From Balneolaceae bacterium (GTDB taxonomy: Bacteria > Bacteroidota > Rhodothermia > Balneolales > Balneolaceae): 64,000 bases of DNA. The notes under the pieces were generated by a model. That model was given only the letters and a program-made list of their open reading frames with translations, was not told the origin of the DNA and did no database searches. Made by a program: the position numbers and the translations under genes. The DNA is taken from NCBI GenBank assembly GCA_007693745.1, contig REDA01000049.1, forward strand, positions 1 to 64,000. Reading direction: 5' to 3'. Within the stretch, counting starts at the first letter, position 1. The number at the start of each line of letters is the position of its first letter. Positions 1-8,583 of the stretch are shown here, one piece after another.

Positions 1-50
1 GTACCCACATTCACGTGGGGCTTGGTTCGCTGAAAAGTCTCTTTTGCCAT
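1..50 (-). CDS. tuf: Elongation factor Tu, N-terminal fragment cut by window edge
   Basis: Reading the minus strand from an ATG at position 50 gives 16 codons, MAKETFQRTKPHVNVG, followed by two bases of the next codon. This is the characteristic N-terminus of EF-Tu, just before the GHVDHGKT P-loop, which lies outside the window. EF-Tu is the GTPase that delivers aminoacyl-tRNA to the ribosome. The start lies 12 bp after the fusA stop on the same strand, which is the classical str-operon order rpsL-rpsG-fusA-tuf, so co-transcription is expected. Only the first 16 residues are visible. Identity is confident because both sequence and context agree. Confidence 0.93.
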   Translation of the reverse strand, partial: MAKETFQRTKPHVNVG

Positions 51-62
51 GGTTATTCTGTT

Positions 63-2198
63 TTATCCTTGTTGTTCAATAATTTCCTGTGCTTTTGAAG
101 CAGGTACTTCTACATATTCTGAAAACTCCATTGAATATACTGCCCGTCCCTGTGTCAGGGATCTTAAGTCCGTTGAATATCCAAACATTTCGGCCAGCGG
201 AACCTTTGCCTTCACAACAGATCCTTCAATGTTATTTTCCATTTTCTGAATAATTCCCCTTCGACCGTTCACATCACCAATCACATCACCCATGTAATCT
301 TCCGGTGTAATAATCTCCACCATCATGACAGGCTCCAGTAATTGCGGTGATGCTTTTTTCGCAGAGTTTCTGAAAGCAAGCCTTGCACAAAGCTCAAAAC
401 TGAAGGCATCCGAATCCACATCGTGATAGGATCCGTCGATCAGCCGTACACCTATATTTTGAGCAGCATAGTTGGCCTGAATTCCACCCTTAAGTGCTTC
501 ACGGAATCCTTTCTCCACTGAAGGGATATATTCCCTGGGGATGTTCCCTCCAACAATCTCGTTAACGAACTTAAATCCTTCACTTGCGGTGACTTTTTTA
601 TCATCATCAGCATACTGCTCAAAATGACTTATCGGTCCGATTTCAAAAGAGATGTCGGCAAATTTACCACGCCCACCCGTCTGCTTTTTGTACACTTCCC
701 TGTGCTGATAGGCTTTTGAAATCGTTTCCCGGTAGGAAACCTGCGGTTGCCCCACGTTCGCTTCAACCTTGAATTCCCTTCGCAGGCGATCCACAATAAT
801 CTCCAGATGGAGTTCTCCCATTCCTGCAATGGTTGTCTGACCGGTCTCATCATCGGTTGAAACCTTGAACGTTGGATCTTCCTCGGCAAGCTTAACAAGA
901 CCTGTTGTGAGTTTGTCTGCATCAGCCTTGGACTTAGGCTCAACTGCAAGTTTGATCACCGGTTCAGGGAACGTAATCTTCTCAAGGAGAATCGGATTCT
1001 CCAAATCACAAAAAGTGTCTCCTGTACTCACATTCTTGACGCCGACGGCAGCAGCAATATCACCGGCCTGAACAAGGTCAATATCCTTTTTATCATTGGC
1101 ATGCATTTCAAGGAGCCGACCAACCCGCTCTTTCTGACCTGTAGCTGAGTTAAGGATGTATGATCCTTTTTCAAGTGTACCGGAATAAACACGGAAAAAC
1201 GTCAGTTTACCAACATATGGATCAGTCATGATCTTGAATGCAAGTGCAGCAAAAGGTGCGTTTACATCTGTTGGCCTGGTAAGTTTATTTTCCGGATTGT
1301 CGGGCTCCTGTCCTGTTACTGCATTTACATCAAGCGGACTGGGCAGGTAATCGATAACCCTGTCCAACAGTATCTGCACTCCTTTGTTTTTCAAAGCTGT
1401 TCCGCAAAGAACGGGAGTGATATCAAGAGCCAGTGTAGCTTTTCTGATGGCAGAATTGATTTCATCCACGGAGATTTCTTCCTCCATAAGGTACTTCTCC
1501 ATCAGCTCATCATCATGATCAGCAATCGCTTCAATCATGATTTTCCTGTACTCTTCAGCCTTGGCTCTTAATTCCTCAGGGATTTCAATCACATCATATT
1601 TGGCACCCAAAGACTCTTCATCCCAGATGATCCCCTCCATTTTGACAAGATCTACAACGCCCCGAAAGTTCTCTTCTGAACCGATGGGAATCTGAACCGG
1701 TATCGGATTAGCACCAAGCTTCCTCTGCATCTGCTCAATCACATTGTAGAAGTCAGATCCTGTCCGATCCATCTTATTGACAAATGCCATTCTCGGTACA
1801 CGATACTTATTTGCCTGTCTCCATACGGTTTCTGATTGCGGCTGTACTGCGCCAACAGAACAGAAGACACCGATTGCGCCATCAAGTACCCTGAGCGACC
1901 GCTCTACCTCAACTGTAAAATCTACGTGACCGGGAGTATCAATGATATTGATTCTGTTGTCCTTCCAGATGCAGTGAGTGGCAGCAGACGTAATGGTAAT
2001 TCCCCTCTCCTGCTCCTGCTCCATCCAGTCCATCGTGGCAGCACCATCATGCACTTCACCCATTCGGTGACTGCGACCTGTATAGAACAGAATTCTCTCA
2101 CTTACTGTCGTCTTTCCGGCATCAATATGAGCCATTATACCAATATTCCTGGTACGTCTGATGCGGTCGATAATTTTCGGATCTGTTTTTGTTGCCAC
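63..2198 (-). CDS. fusA: Elongation factor G
   Basis: A 711-residue translational GTPase that catalyses ribosomal translocation after peptide bond formation. The P-loop AHIDAGKTT lies at residues 23-31, the switch II motif DTPGH begins at about residue 86, and the guanine-specificity motif NKMD is at 141-144. Domains II to V follow, with the domain IV signature region near the C-terminus. Length is normal for bacterial EF-G (about 690-710). It sits between rpsG (41 bp upstream) and tuf (12 bp downstream) in the str operon and is presumably transcribed from the rpsL promoter. Nothing in the sequence suggests a specialised EF-G2 paralogue, and the operon position argues for the main housekeeping copy. 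Confidence 0.98.
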   Translation of the reverse strand: MATKTDPKIIDRIRRTRNIGIMAHIDAGKTTVSERILFYTGRSHRMGEVHDGAATMDWMEQEQERGITITSAATHCIWKDNRINIIDTPGHVDFTVEVERSLRVLDGAIGVFCSVGAVQPQSETVWRQANKYRVPRMAFVNKMDRTGSDFYNVIEQMQRKLGANPIPVQIPIGSEENFRGVVDLVKMEGIIWDEESLGAKYDVIEIPEELRAKAEEYRKIMIEAIADHDDELMEKYLMEEEISVDEINSAIRKATLALDITPVLCGTALKNKGVQILLDRVIDYLPSPLDVNAVTGQEPDNPENKLTRPTDVNAPFAALAFKIMTDPYVGKLTFFRVYSGTLEKGSYILNSATGQKERVGRLLEMHANDKKDIDLVQAGDIAAAVGVKNVSTGDTFCDLENPILLEKITFPEPVIKLAVEPKSKADADKLTTGLVKLAEEDPTFKVSTDDETGQTTIAGMGELHLEIIVDRLRREFKVEANVGQPQVSYRETISKAYQHREVYKKQTGGRGKFADISFEIGPISHFEQYADDDKKVTASEGFKFVNEIVGGNIPREYIPSVEKGFREALKGGIQANYAAQNIGVRLIDGSYHDVDSDAFSFELCARLAFRNSAKKASPQLLEPVMMVEIITPEDYMGDVIGDVNGRRGIIQKMENNIEGSVVKAKVPLAEMFGYSTDLRSLTQGRAVYSMEFSEYVEVPASKAQEIIEQQG

Positions 2199-2239
2199 TG
2201 CTGACTTACTTTAAAAGATTTTCTTATTCGTACTGATAC

Positions 2240-2707
2240 TTAAAATCTGAAATGAGCAAAAGCTTTATTCGCTTCCGCCATTCGATGCGTTTCATCCTTC
2301 TTTCTGACTGCCGCCCCTTCATTCTTTGAGGCATCAATCAGTTCCCGCCCGAGACGTGTTGCCATAGACTTGTCATTTCTTGCCCTGGAAGCCCTGATCA
2401 GCCATCTCATACCCAATGCAGTGCCTCTGTCTGTCCGGACCTCTATAGGAACCTGATATGTGGCTCCTCCAACTCTTCTGCTTCTGACTTCAACAACCGG
2501 CGTAGCGTTCGTTAATGCTGATTTAAAGATATCGATCGGCGGTTCACCTGTTTTCTCTTCAATCAGCTCGAATGCCTGATAAAGAATCTTCCTTGCCACA
2601 CCTTTTTTTCCATCTCTCATCAGATTATTGACAAACCTGGTGATCAGCTTGTCATTAAAAATGGGGTCCGGCTGTAAATCTCTTTTTTCTGCTTTTCTTC
2701 TGCGCAT
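2240..2707 (-). CDS. rpsG: 30S ribosomal protein S7
   Basis: A 155-residue protein beginning MRRRKAEKRDLQPDP and carrying the S7 pattern of RFVNNLMRDGKKGVA near residue 25 and a conserved helical core. S7 nucleates assembly of the 30S head by binding the 3' domain of 16S rRNA and contacts tRNA at the E site. Length matches the family (about 156 residues). It is the second gene of the str operon, 24 bp after rpsL and 41 bp before fusA. In enterobacteria S7 represses its own operon by binding the intercistronic mRNA; no comparable structure was recognised in this short spacer, so that control is not claimed here. Confidence 0.97.
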   Translation of the reverse strand: MRRRKAEKRDLQPDPIFNDKLITRFVNNLMRDGKKGVARKILYQAFELIEEKTGEPPIDIFKSALTNATPVVEVRSRRVGGATYQVPIEVRTDRGTALGMRWLIRASRARNDKSMATRLGRELIDASKNEGAAVRKKDETHRMAEANKAFAHFRF

Positions 2708-2731
2708 AATCTAATCTGTTAAAAATCCAGT

Positions 2732-3106
2732 TTACCCTTTCGGTTTTTTAGCTCCGTAGAGACTTCGGCCCTGCTTACGATCCTGCACACCGGCCGTATC
2801 AAGTGTACCCCTGATTATGTGATAACGAACACCCGGAAGATCCTTCACCCTTCCGCCCCGGATCAGCACAATACTGTGTTCCTGAAGGTTGTGCCCTTCT
2901 CCGGGAATGTAGGCCGTCACTTCAATACCATTCGTAAGACGAACCCTTGCTACTTTCCTGAGAGCAGAGTTAGGTTTTTTTGGCGTTGTTGTATAAACTC
3001 TTGTACATACCCCTCTTCGTTGCGGGCAGTTTTGTAGTGCAGGCGCAGTTGTTTTACTGACCTTGCTTTTTCTACCTTTTCTGATAAGTTGTTGTATTGT
3101 AGGCAC
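2732..3106 (-). CDS. rpsL: 30S ribosomal protein S12 (GTG start)
   Basis: A 124-residue protein, [13 protein letters not shown] at the N-terminus, with the [10 protein letters not shown] loop around residues 42-51 and [10 protein letters not shown] around residues 87-96. These two loops surround the decoding centre; the lysines that correspond to E. coli K42 and K87 are present, so the sequence shows no classic streptomycin-resistance substitution. The start codon is GTG at 3106-3104: the frame upstream reaches a TAA within seven codons without an ATG, and the family normally starts MPTIQQL. It is the first gene of the str operon, with a Bacteroidota-type promoter 36-67 bp upstream and no Shine-Dalgarno sequence. 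Confidence 0.97.
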   Translation of the reverse strand: MPTIQQLIRKGRKSKVSKTTAPALQNCPQRRGVCTRVYTTTPKKPNSALRKVARVRLTNGIEVTAYIPGEGHNLQEHSIVLIRGGRVKDLPGVRYHIIRGTLDTAGVQDRKQGRSLYGAKKPKG

Positions 3107-3141
3107 GGATTTACAAATTTGATTTTATGATCAATAGCCAA

Positions 3142-3173
3142 CAAAGATAGCTATATTAAAAAACGAATATCAA
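3142..3173 (-). promoter_or_regulatory. str operon promoter upstream of rpsL
   Basis: On the minus strand TATCTTTG (3149-3142) matches the Bacteroidota -7 consensus TAnnTTTG exactly. A TTG at 3173-3171 lies 21 bp upstream, where the -33 element is expected. The predicted start of transcription is roughly 30 nt before the GTG start of rpsL, leaving a short AT-rich leader. The spacing and consensus are seen in the sequence; the promoter activity is inference. Confidence 0.7.
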
Positions 3174-3293
3174 TTTTTTCTTTAAATTTTTTACTGATTG
3201 TTTGAATTAACCACTCTTTGCTCTGGTTTGAGTGCAAACAGCGGGGTTTATTCTTCTTTTTTATGTACAACTGATATATATCATTATAATAGT

Positions 3294-5360
3294 TTGAATC
3301 TTACCGATCTACATAACCTGAGCCTGAAAAGAGCGGCTGCACTTTCGAAGACCGGAATCAATACCATCAGTGACCTGCTCTATTTTTTTCCAAGACGCTA
3401 TATCGATAAAAGGGGTATATGGCCAATCGGTAATCTCCATATGGCACACGAAGCCGTAACTGTAATTGGCAAAATCATTTCAGTAAATGTGATTGGATCG
3501 GGTACAAAAAAGCGCCTCGAGGTCGTAATTCAGGATCATACTGCTTCTGTTAAAGCAGTCTATTTCAAAGGATGGAAATATCACATTTCCCGCTTCAAGA
3601 CCGGTGAATTGATTTCTCTTTATGGTACTCCCAGGCAGTTCGGCCGCTATTTCAGTATGGCTCATCCCGAGGCTGAGCCCCTTACCGGATCTGAAAACCC
3701 CGCAGGAAATGATACGCTCATACCTATTTATCCCTCCAACAAGCATTTTGCAAAGGCATTCATCAGCAACAAACTCCTGGCCGACTGGATCAGGGAATTA
3801 CTGAATTCCTTCAGAGCTGAAGAGTACCTGCCCGGCTCTCTTCTTCAAAAATATTCTCTGCCCGATCTCGGAACAGCACTTCAGAACATTCACTTCCCTT
3901 CATCTTCCGGCAAAGCCAATGAAGCCCTGAACCGTTTTAAATTTGAGGAGCTGTTTCTCTTTGAACTGTGCATGTCCAGGATCAAACATGAACGTCACCA
4001 GCGAAAGAGAGGTGCCGTCATTGAACCCGGTGCACTGACTCATCTCTTCTTCAATAAATTACTCCCCTTTAAACTGACAGAGGGACAGAAACAGGCTTTG
4101 GGTGAAATCAGGAAGGATTTGCGGAGCCAGACTCAAATGAACCGCCTGCTGCAGGGGGATGTAGGGGCCGGGAAGACAGTAGTAGCCCTGGGCGCAATAC
4201 TGATGGCCATCGACAGCGGCAAACAGGCAGCCATGATGGCACCCACCGAAATCCTGGCCGAACAGCACTATCACACCCTGAACAAATACCTGTCCGGCCG
4301 GAATATTGAGTACAGGCTTTTAACCGGCGGTCAGCGAACTGCCCTGCGAAGAGATATCCTCACTTCTGTTGAATCCGGTTCTTGTTCCATTGTCATCGGC
4401 ACACATGCAATCATTCAGGATCAGGTTCAGTTTCACAACCTGGGACTGGTGGTGATCGATGAACAACACCGTTTTGGTGTGAAACAGCGAAATGAAATCC
4501 TTCTTAAGGGAGATAACCCGCATCTCCTGGTGATGTCTGCCACACCTATTCCCAGATCCCTGGCCATGACGATCTACAGCGATCTGGATATCTCCGTTAT
4601 CAGAGAGTTACCCGCTGGCAGGAAGGAGATTAAAACCGCAGTAAGAACCGATCGTGACCGAGAAAGTGTCTACCGCTTTATTGAGCATAGCGTCAAAAAC
4701 GGTGAACAGGTCTATGTCATCTTCCCTCTGATCGAAGAGTCTGAAGTGATGGATCTGAAAGATGCAACCATGGGCTTTGAAAAACTGAAACGACGGTTCC
4801 CGTCTGTTTCCATCCGCTTACTGCATGGGCGCATGACTTCAGATGAGAAAGAGGAAGTTATGAAAGCGTTTGTTGATGGAAGAGTATCGGTTCTTGTTTC
4901 AACCACTGTCGTTGAAGTGGGCGTTGATGTGCCAAATGCATCCATTATGGTGATTGAACATGCCGAGAGATTTGGTCTGTCACAATTGCATCAGCTGCGG
5001 GGAAGAATCGGGCGCGGCAGCCGGCAGAGCTACTGTATTCTGATGCCCGGCGAGAAAATCAGTCACCCCGGCCGGATCAGGCTCAAAAAGCTGGTGGAAA
5101 CCACAGATGGGTTTGAAATTGCAGAAGCAGATCTGCGTTTAAGGGGCCCCGGTGATTTTTTAGGAACCAAACAGAGCGGCCTGCCGGAGTTTAAATATGC
5201 AGATATTATTGACGACCGCCTCATCCTTGAACAGGCGAAGAATGAAGCCTGGCGTCTTTTTACCTCAGATTCAGATCTGTCCAGCCCTGAAAATCAGAAA
5301 CTGGCTGAACGATTCCACTCATACTTTCGTGAACGAGCTGAATTCTTCGGGACCGGCTGA
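3294..5360 (+). CDS. recG: ATP-dependent DNA helicase RecG
   Basis: Superfamily 2 helicase that remodels stalled replication forks and branched recombination intermediates. An N-terminal wedge/OB region is followed by the helicase core with GDVGAGKT (Walker A, about nt 4156-4180), DEQHRFG (motif II, about nt 4459), MSATPIPRSL (motif III), LHGRMTSDEK, STTVVEVGVDVP and QLHQLRGRIGRG (motifs IV-VI). The open frame extends to a TTG at 3198, but I prefer the TTG at 3294: it gives 688 residues, the usual RecG length, and begins just before the LKRAAALSKTGI helix where family members start. No ATG is available in frame in this stretch. It is divergent from the str operon and convergent with the EVE gene. 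Confidence 0.95.
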   Translation: MNLTDLHNLSLKRAAALSKTGINTISDLLYFFPRRYIDKRGIWPIGNLHMAHEAVTVIGKIISVNVIGSGTKKRLEVVIQDHTASVKAVYFKGWKYHISRFKTGELISLYGTPRQFGRYFSMAHPEAEPLTGSENPAGNDTLIPIYPSNKHFAKAFISNKLLADWIRELLNSFRAEEYLPGSLLQKYSLPDLGTALQNIHFPSSSGKANEALNRFKFEELFLFELCMSRIKHERHQRKRGAVIEPGALTHLFFNKLLPFKLTEGQKQALGEIRKDLRSQTQMNRLLQGDVGAGKTVVALGAILMAIDSGKQAAMMAPTEILAEQHYHTLNKYLSGRNIEYRLLTGGQRTALRRDILTSVESGSCSIVIGTHAIIQDQVQFHNLGLVVIDEQHRFGVKQRNEILLKGDNPHLLVMSATPIPRSLAMTIYSDLDISVIRELPAGRKEIKTAVRTDRDRESVYRFIEHSVKNGEQVYVIFPLIEESEVMDLKDATMGFEKLKRRFPSVSIRLLHGRMTSDEKEEVMKAFVDGRVSVLVSTTVVEVGVDVPNASIMVIEHAERFGLSQLHQLRGRIGRGSRQSYCILMPGEKISHPGRIRLKKLVETTDGFEIAEADLRLRGPGDFLGTKQSGLPEFKYADIIDDRLILEQAKNEAWRLFTSDSDLSSPENQKLAERFHSYFRERAEFFGTG

Positions 5361-5397
5361 CACTCTTCAGTCTTGTATCATCGACAGATCCCTTACC

Positions 5398-5862
5398 CTA
5401 CTCTTTAGAAAGCACTGCAATCTTCTCGTATTCCTCTGCTTCTACCCGGGTTATTGAAAGCCGGTTCCGTTTAAAAAGCTGCATCCCGGATAGCTCTCCA
5501 TGATCTTTCAGCATATCTCTTGTGACGGGTTTCGCAAATTTTCTGACAAATTTCAGATCCACAAGCTGCCATCGTGGTAAACTCTCACTGCTTTTTTCAT
5601 CAAAATAGTCACTGTCCGGGTCAAACTGAAGCGGATCGGGATAGGGTTCCGAACAAACTTCCATCTCCCCCACAATGGAAGGCGGTTGTACATTTGAATG
5701 ATAAAAAAGAGCAATGTCTCCCACTTTCATCTGGTCTCTCATGATGTTACGGGCTTCATAATTTCTGACACCGCTCCAGGGTGTTCTGCCGTCCCGTTCC
5801 AGGTCATCAATACTGTAAGCATAAGGCTCAGATTTCATGAGCCAGTAATTTCGTTTGGTCAT
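5398..5862 (-). CDS. EVE domain protein (thymocyte nuclear protein 1-like)
   Basis: A 154-residue protein covering a complete EVE domain: NYWLMKSEPYAYSIDDL at the N-terminus, WSGVRNYEARNIMRDQMKVGD around residues 30-50, then FYHSN and a conserved C-terminal LVDLKFVRKF stretch. EVE domains share the PUA-like fold and bind modified bases in DNA or RNA; the free-standing bacterial proteins have no settled physiological role. It lies 26 bp after rfbD on the same strand and could be the last gene of a DUF4835-rfbD-EVE unit. Family assignment is strong from the sequence; a role in nucleic-acid modification sensing is only family-level inference. Confidence 0.88.
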   Translation of the reverse strand: MTKRNYWLMKSEPYAYSIDDLERDGRTPWSGVRNYEARNIMRDQMKVGDIALFYHSNVQPPSIVGEMEVCSEPYPDPLQFDPDSDYFDEKSSESLPRWQLVDLKFVRKFAKPVTRDMLKDHGELSGMQLFKRNRLSITRVEAEEYEKIAVLSKE

Positions 5863-5888
5863 AAATCACTAATCTTATTTTGCATTTA

Positions 5889-6767
5889 TCAGGATACTTC
5901 ATCCCTGATCTCATTGAGAAGACGCAGCAGTCCCTGCCTCCACTGAACCGGTTCAATTCCCAGTTTACGGATCTTTTCTTTCGATAAAAGCGAAAAATAC
6001 GGCCGGCTGGCTACAGTTTTATACTCTGATGAAGAAACACGTCTTACTCTGGTATGGTTTCCACTCAGACGGAAAATCTCTTCCGCAAAATCAGCCCAGC
6101 TTAAAGAACCAGAACTGCTTACATGATATGTGCCACTCTCATTCAGCTCCAGCAATTGCATCGTTTTATCCACAACATCAGAAGCATAGGCAGGTGTTCC
6201 TGTCTGATCTTCCACGACAGCAACCTCCTCTCTCTCCATGGCAAGCTGCAGCATTTTCCGAACAAAATTGGGGCCGCCACCTCCGCAAAGCCACGAAACC
6301 CGGATCAGCAGTGATCCGGGATTCCCCTCAACCAGCGCTTTTTCACCTGCAAGTTTGGATTCTCCGTACATATTGACCGGAGCAGTTTCCGCATCCTCAG
6401 CATAGCCTGAAGGATGATTCACCTGATCTTCCCTGGTCCCCGGAAAAACGTAATCTGTACTGTAGTGGACCATCCTGACTCCTTTAGCCTGACAATAAAT
6501 GGCCAGGTTCCTAACTCCTGTTTCATTCACAAGAAACGCTTGCCGGACCTCCCTTTCAGCATCATCAACCCGCGTATAAGCTGCACAGTTAATCACCACA
6601 TCCGGTTTAAACCTATCCAAAACCTCTTCAACTGCAGAGGCATCTGAAATATCGAGTTCCGATGAGCGGAGTCCCGAATGAGCATACCCCCTGTCATTAA
6701 GATACCGGCACCACTGACTTCCGAGCTGGCCTCCTGCGCCGGTTACAAGAAATTTCATGCTGTCCAT
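5889..6767 (-). CDS. rfbD: dTDP-4-dehydrorhamnose reductase
   Basis: Short-chain dehydrogenase of the extended RmlD type that reduces dTDP-4-keto-L-rhamnose to dTDP-L-rhamnose. The N-terminal MKFLVTGAGGQLGSQ gives the GxxGxxG NAD(P)-binding loop, and MYGESKLAGEKAL supplies the catalytic YxxxK. A C-terminal substrate domain ends with a conserved P(V)QWRQGL-like region. Length of about 290 residues is typical. An alternative ATG three codons in (6758) may be the true start because the family begins MK(I/F)LVTG. The rest of the rhamnose pathway (rfbA, rfbB, rfbC) is not in this window, so this gene is separated from its pathway partners. It follows the DUF4835 gene by about 10 bp. Confidence 0.9.
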   Translation of the reverse strand: MDSMKFLVTGAGGQLGSQWCRYLNDRGYAHSGLRSSELDISDASAVEEVLDRFKPDVVINCAAYTRVDDAEREVRQAFLVNETGVRNLAIYCQAKGVRMVHYSTDYVFPGTREDQVNHPSGYAEDAETAPVNMYGESKLAGEKALVEGNPGSLLIRVSWLCGGGGPNFVRKMLQLAMEREEVAVVEDQTGTPAYASDVVDKTMQLLELNESGTYHVSSSGSLSWADFAEEIFRLSGNHTRVRRVSSSEYKTVASRPYFSLLSKEKIRKLGIEPVQWRQGLLRLLNEIRDEVS

Positions 6768-6776
6768 AAAGTTTTA

Positions 6777-7694
6777 CTATTGCAGCCTTTGATATTGTGA
6801 TGTGTGAGCAGGATCCGTTTCCCTCAACAAATTAAACGCTTCATTGCGTATTCCCCTTTGCCCCTCTGCAAACAGTCCCACTATTTCAGAGTATTTTGCA
6901 CTGAAAAAGAGATCAAAAAGATAGTTGTTTGTCGTTACCCGCTTGTTTTCCCTGATCATTTCAAGTGCTGTGAGAATCTGACCGCGTGCAATATCCGCAT
7001 CGATCGTGAACTGATCGATCCCGAGTCTGTGATATCTGTAGATTGCTCTTCTGAATTCCTCATAGGCCGGATTCGTTAAGTCTGTAATCAGACCAAACCG
7101 ATTCCTTTGAGCACCTATAGAACGCCCCCAACCCTGTGCTCCGGTGCCCTGTCCCAGTTCAAAAATCGCAAGAGCTCTGTTGAAGAAAGGTGTGCCACCC
7201 AGCTCAGAAAAAGTATCATAATCATATCCGAGAAGAACATTCATGTAAAAATCGATGAAACTTGTAAGGTCGTCAAACTGAAGATCATCGTGAAGCAGAT
7301 TTTTGTTTCTCGGATAGTTAAAACGCCAGTTATTGTCGTTTAACACAATAGTGAGAGACTGCTGATTGCTGTTGTAGATGGGCCTTCGCATTGAAAAAAC
7401 AGCTTCGGCTGTGAAATTGAAATTGCTGTCAACCCCTGTCAGAACAACCTGTATGGTACACTGAATTCTCTCGTGCTCTTCAAATGAGTCTCCCGTCCAC
7501 CTGAATCCGTTTATGTAACTCCCAAGGGCTGCAGGCAGCTCAGAGATATAATCATAGGAGGCACCACTGATCTGACGGTCATTCACTGTGACGGAGCAAT
7601 TCAGCTCCTGAGCATCAGCTTCGCAGACTGTAATCATCATGAGAACTGCTGCTGCTGAAAAAAAAATAAACGGCTTCTGAAATTTTCCGGCCAT
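6777..7694 (-). CDS. DUF4835 family protein (PorD-like, type IX secretion associated)
   Basis: A 305-residue exported protein with a signal peptide (hydrophobic residues about 9-25, ending near ADAQ) followed by the family's characteristic start LNCSVTVNDRQISG. The SYDYISELPAALGSYINGFRW and RIQCTIQVVLTG stretches also match DUF4835, a Bacteroidota family found in type IX secretion-positive species and named PorD in some annotations. Its molecular function is not established. It is divergent from the PorV/PorQ-like gene 47 bp away, which supports an outer-envelope setting. I am confident of the family, moderately confident of any link to type IX secretion. Confidence 0.8.
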   Translation of the reverse strand: MAGKFQKPFIFFSAAAVLMMITVCEADAQELNCSVTVNDRQISGASYDYISELPAALGSYINGFRWTGDSFEEHERIQCTIQVVLTGVDSNFNFTAEAVFSMRRPIYNSNQQSLTIVLNDNNWRFNYPRNKNLLHDDLQFDDLTSFIDFYMNVLLGYDYDTFSELGGTPFFNRALAIFELGQGTGAQGWGRSIGAQRNRFGLITDLTNPAYEEFRRAIYRYHRLGIDQFTIDADIARGQILTALEMIRENKRVTTNNYLFDLFFSAKYSEIVGLFAEGQRGIRNEAFNLLRETDPAHTSQYQRLQ

Positions 7695-7741
7695 GTCTGG
7701 TTCTTATCTGTAAACAGTCATTCAAAAAAAGGATATAAGCT

Positions 7742-8566
7742 ATGATACAAAGGATTCTTTTTAAAATCTTCTTTAGCCTTAGTCTGCCCTTCCTGCTGCT
7801 GATGATTCCACAAGGTTTATCTGCTCAGAGCAGCATGGGTGCCCGTTCTGTTTCAATGGGACTTACAGGAGTTGCCCTGCCCGGCACCCCGTGGTCAGCC
7901 TTCAGTAACAGTGCACTGCTTCCTGCACACAACAGAAACGTTTCATTTTATGGATTCAGATATGTGGGAATCGCGGAAATCACGGATATGGCTGCTCTGT
8001 TTACCCTTCCGGTATTTCACGGTACCCTGGCCGGAGCTGTGCACAAATATGGATTTAACCTGTATCAGGAAAGTCGCTTTTTAACAGCATACAAGTTTGC
8101 TTCCGGACGGTTTCATACAGGAATTTCGCTTTCCTACTATCATGTAAATATCGGCGGTAACTATGGCTCAGCAGGTACTCTGGGAGTGGATCTTGGTTTT
8201 GCGACAGAACTAACCGACAGGCTTTGGTTCGGAAGCCGCTTAACCAATCTGAATCAGCCCTCCTATGGCAGCTCAGATGAGATGCTTCCGAGGGAAGTTG
8301 CCGCCGGACTTGGGTATTATTTCTCTGAAACTCTTTTCATGACTGCTGAACTGGTGAAAGATGTACTCTTCCCCCTTTCATTCAGAACCGGACTGGAGCT
8401 GGAGCTGGTCCCTTCTTTTTTTCTCAGAGCCGGATTTACAACAGAACCCGACACCTTTTCTGCCGGTATTGGTTTCACTCAGGAGCGCTGGCTGATCAAT
8501 ATCGGAATGCAGCAGCACAACCCGCTTGGTTTGAGTCCTGCACTGGACATGGGAATTCTTTTTTAA
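7742..8566 (+). CDS. PorV/PorQ-like outer-membrane beta-barrel protein
   Basis: A 274-residue protein with a signal peptide (hydrophobic residues about 9-28, cleavage near LSAQS). The mature start SSMGARSVSMGLTGVALPG, followed by AFSNSALLPA, resembles the N-terminal signature of PorV, PorQ and UPF0164 barrels, in which a 'sMG.A.vA...NPA' pattern precedes alternating aromatic strands. The rest is rich in alternating hydrophobic residues and aromatic ends, as expected of a 12-14-strand barrel. PorV and PorQ take part in type IX secretion and surface attachment, but this protein cannot be assigned to either on sight. It is 17 bp upstream of the next gene and probably co-transcribed with it. Confidence 0.65.
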   Translation: MIQRILFKIFFSLSLPFLLLMIPQGLSAQSSMGARSVSMGLTGVALPGTPWSAFSNSALLPAHNRNVSFYGFRYVGIAEITDMAALFTLPVFHGTLAGAVHKYGFNLYQESRFLTAYKFASGRFHTGISLSYYHVNIGGNYGSAGTLGVDLGFATELTDRLWFGSRLTNLNQPSYGSSDEMLPREVAAGLGYYFSETLFMTAELVKDVLFPLSFRTGLELELVPSFFLRAGFTTEPDTFSAGIGFTQERWLINIGMQQHNPLGLSPALDMGILF

Positions 8567-8583
8567 ACTTTACGCTCAATGAA

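Noticed and set aside
3198-3293. N-terminal extension of RecG from a TTG at 3198
   Set aside because: The extra 32 residues do not resemble the RecG N-terminus and the resulting length would exceed the family norm; the TTG at 3294 fits better.
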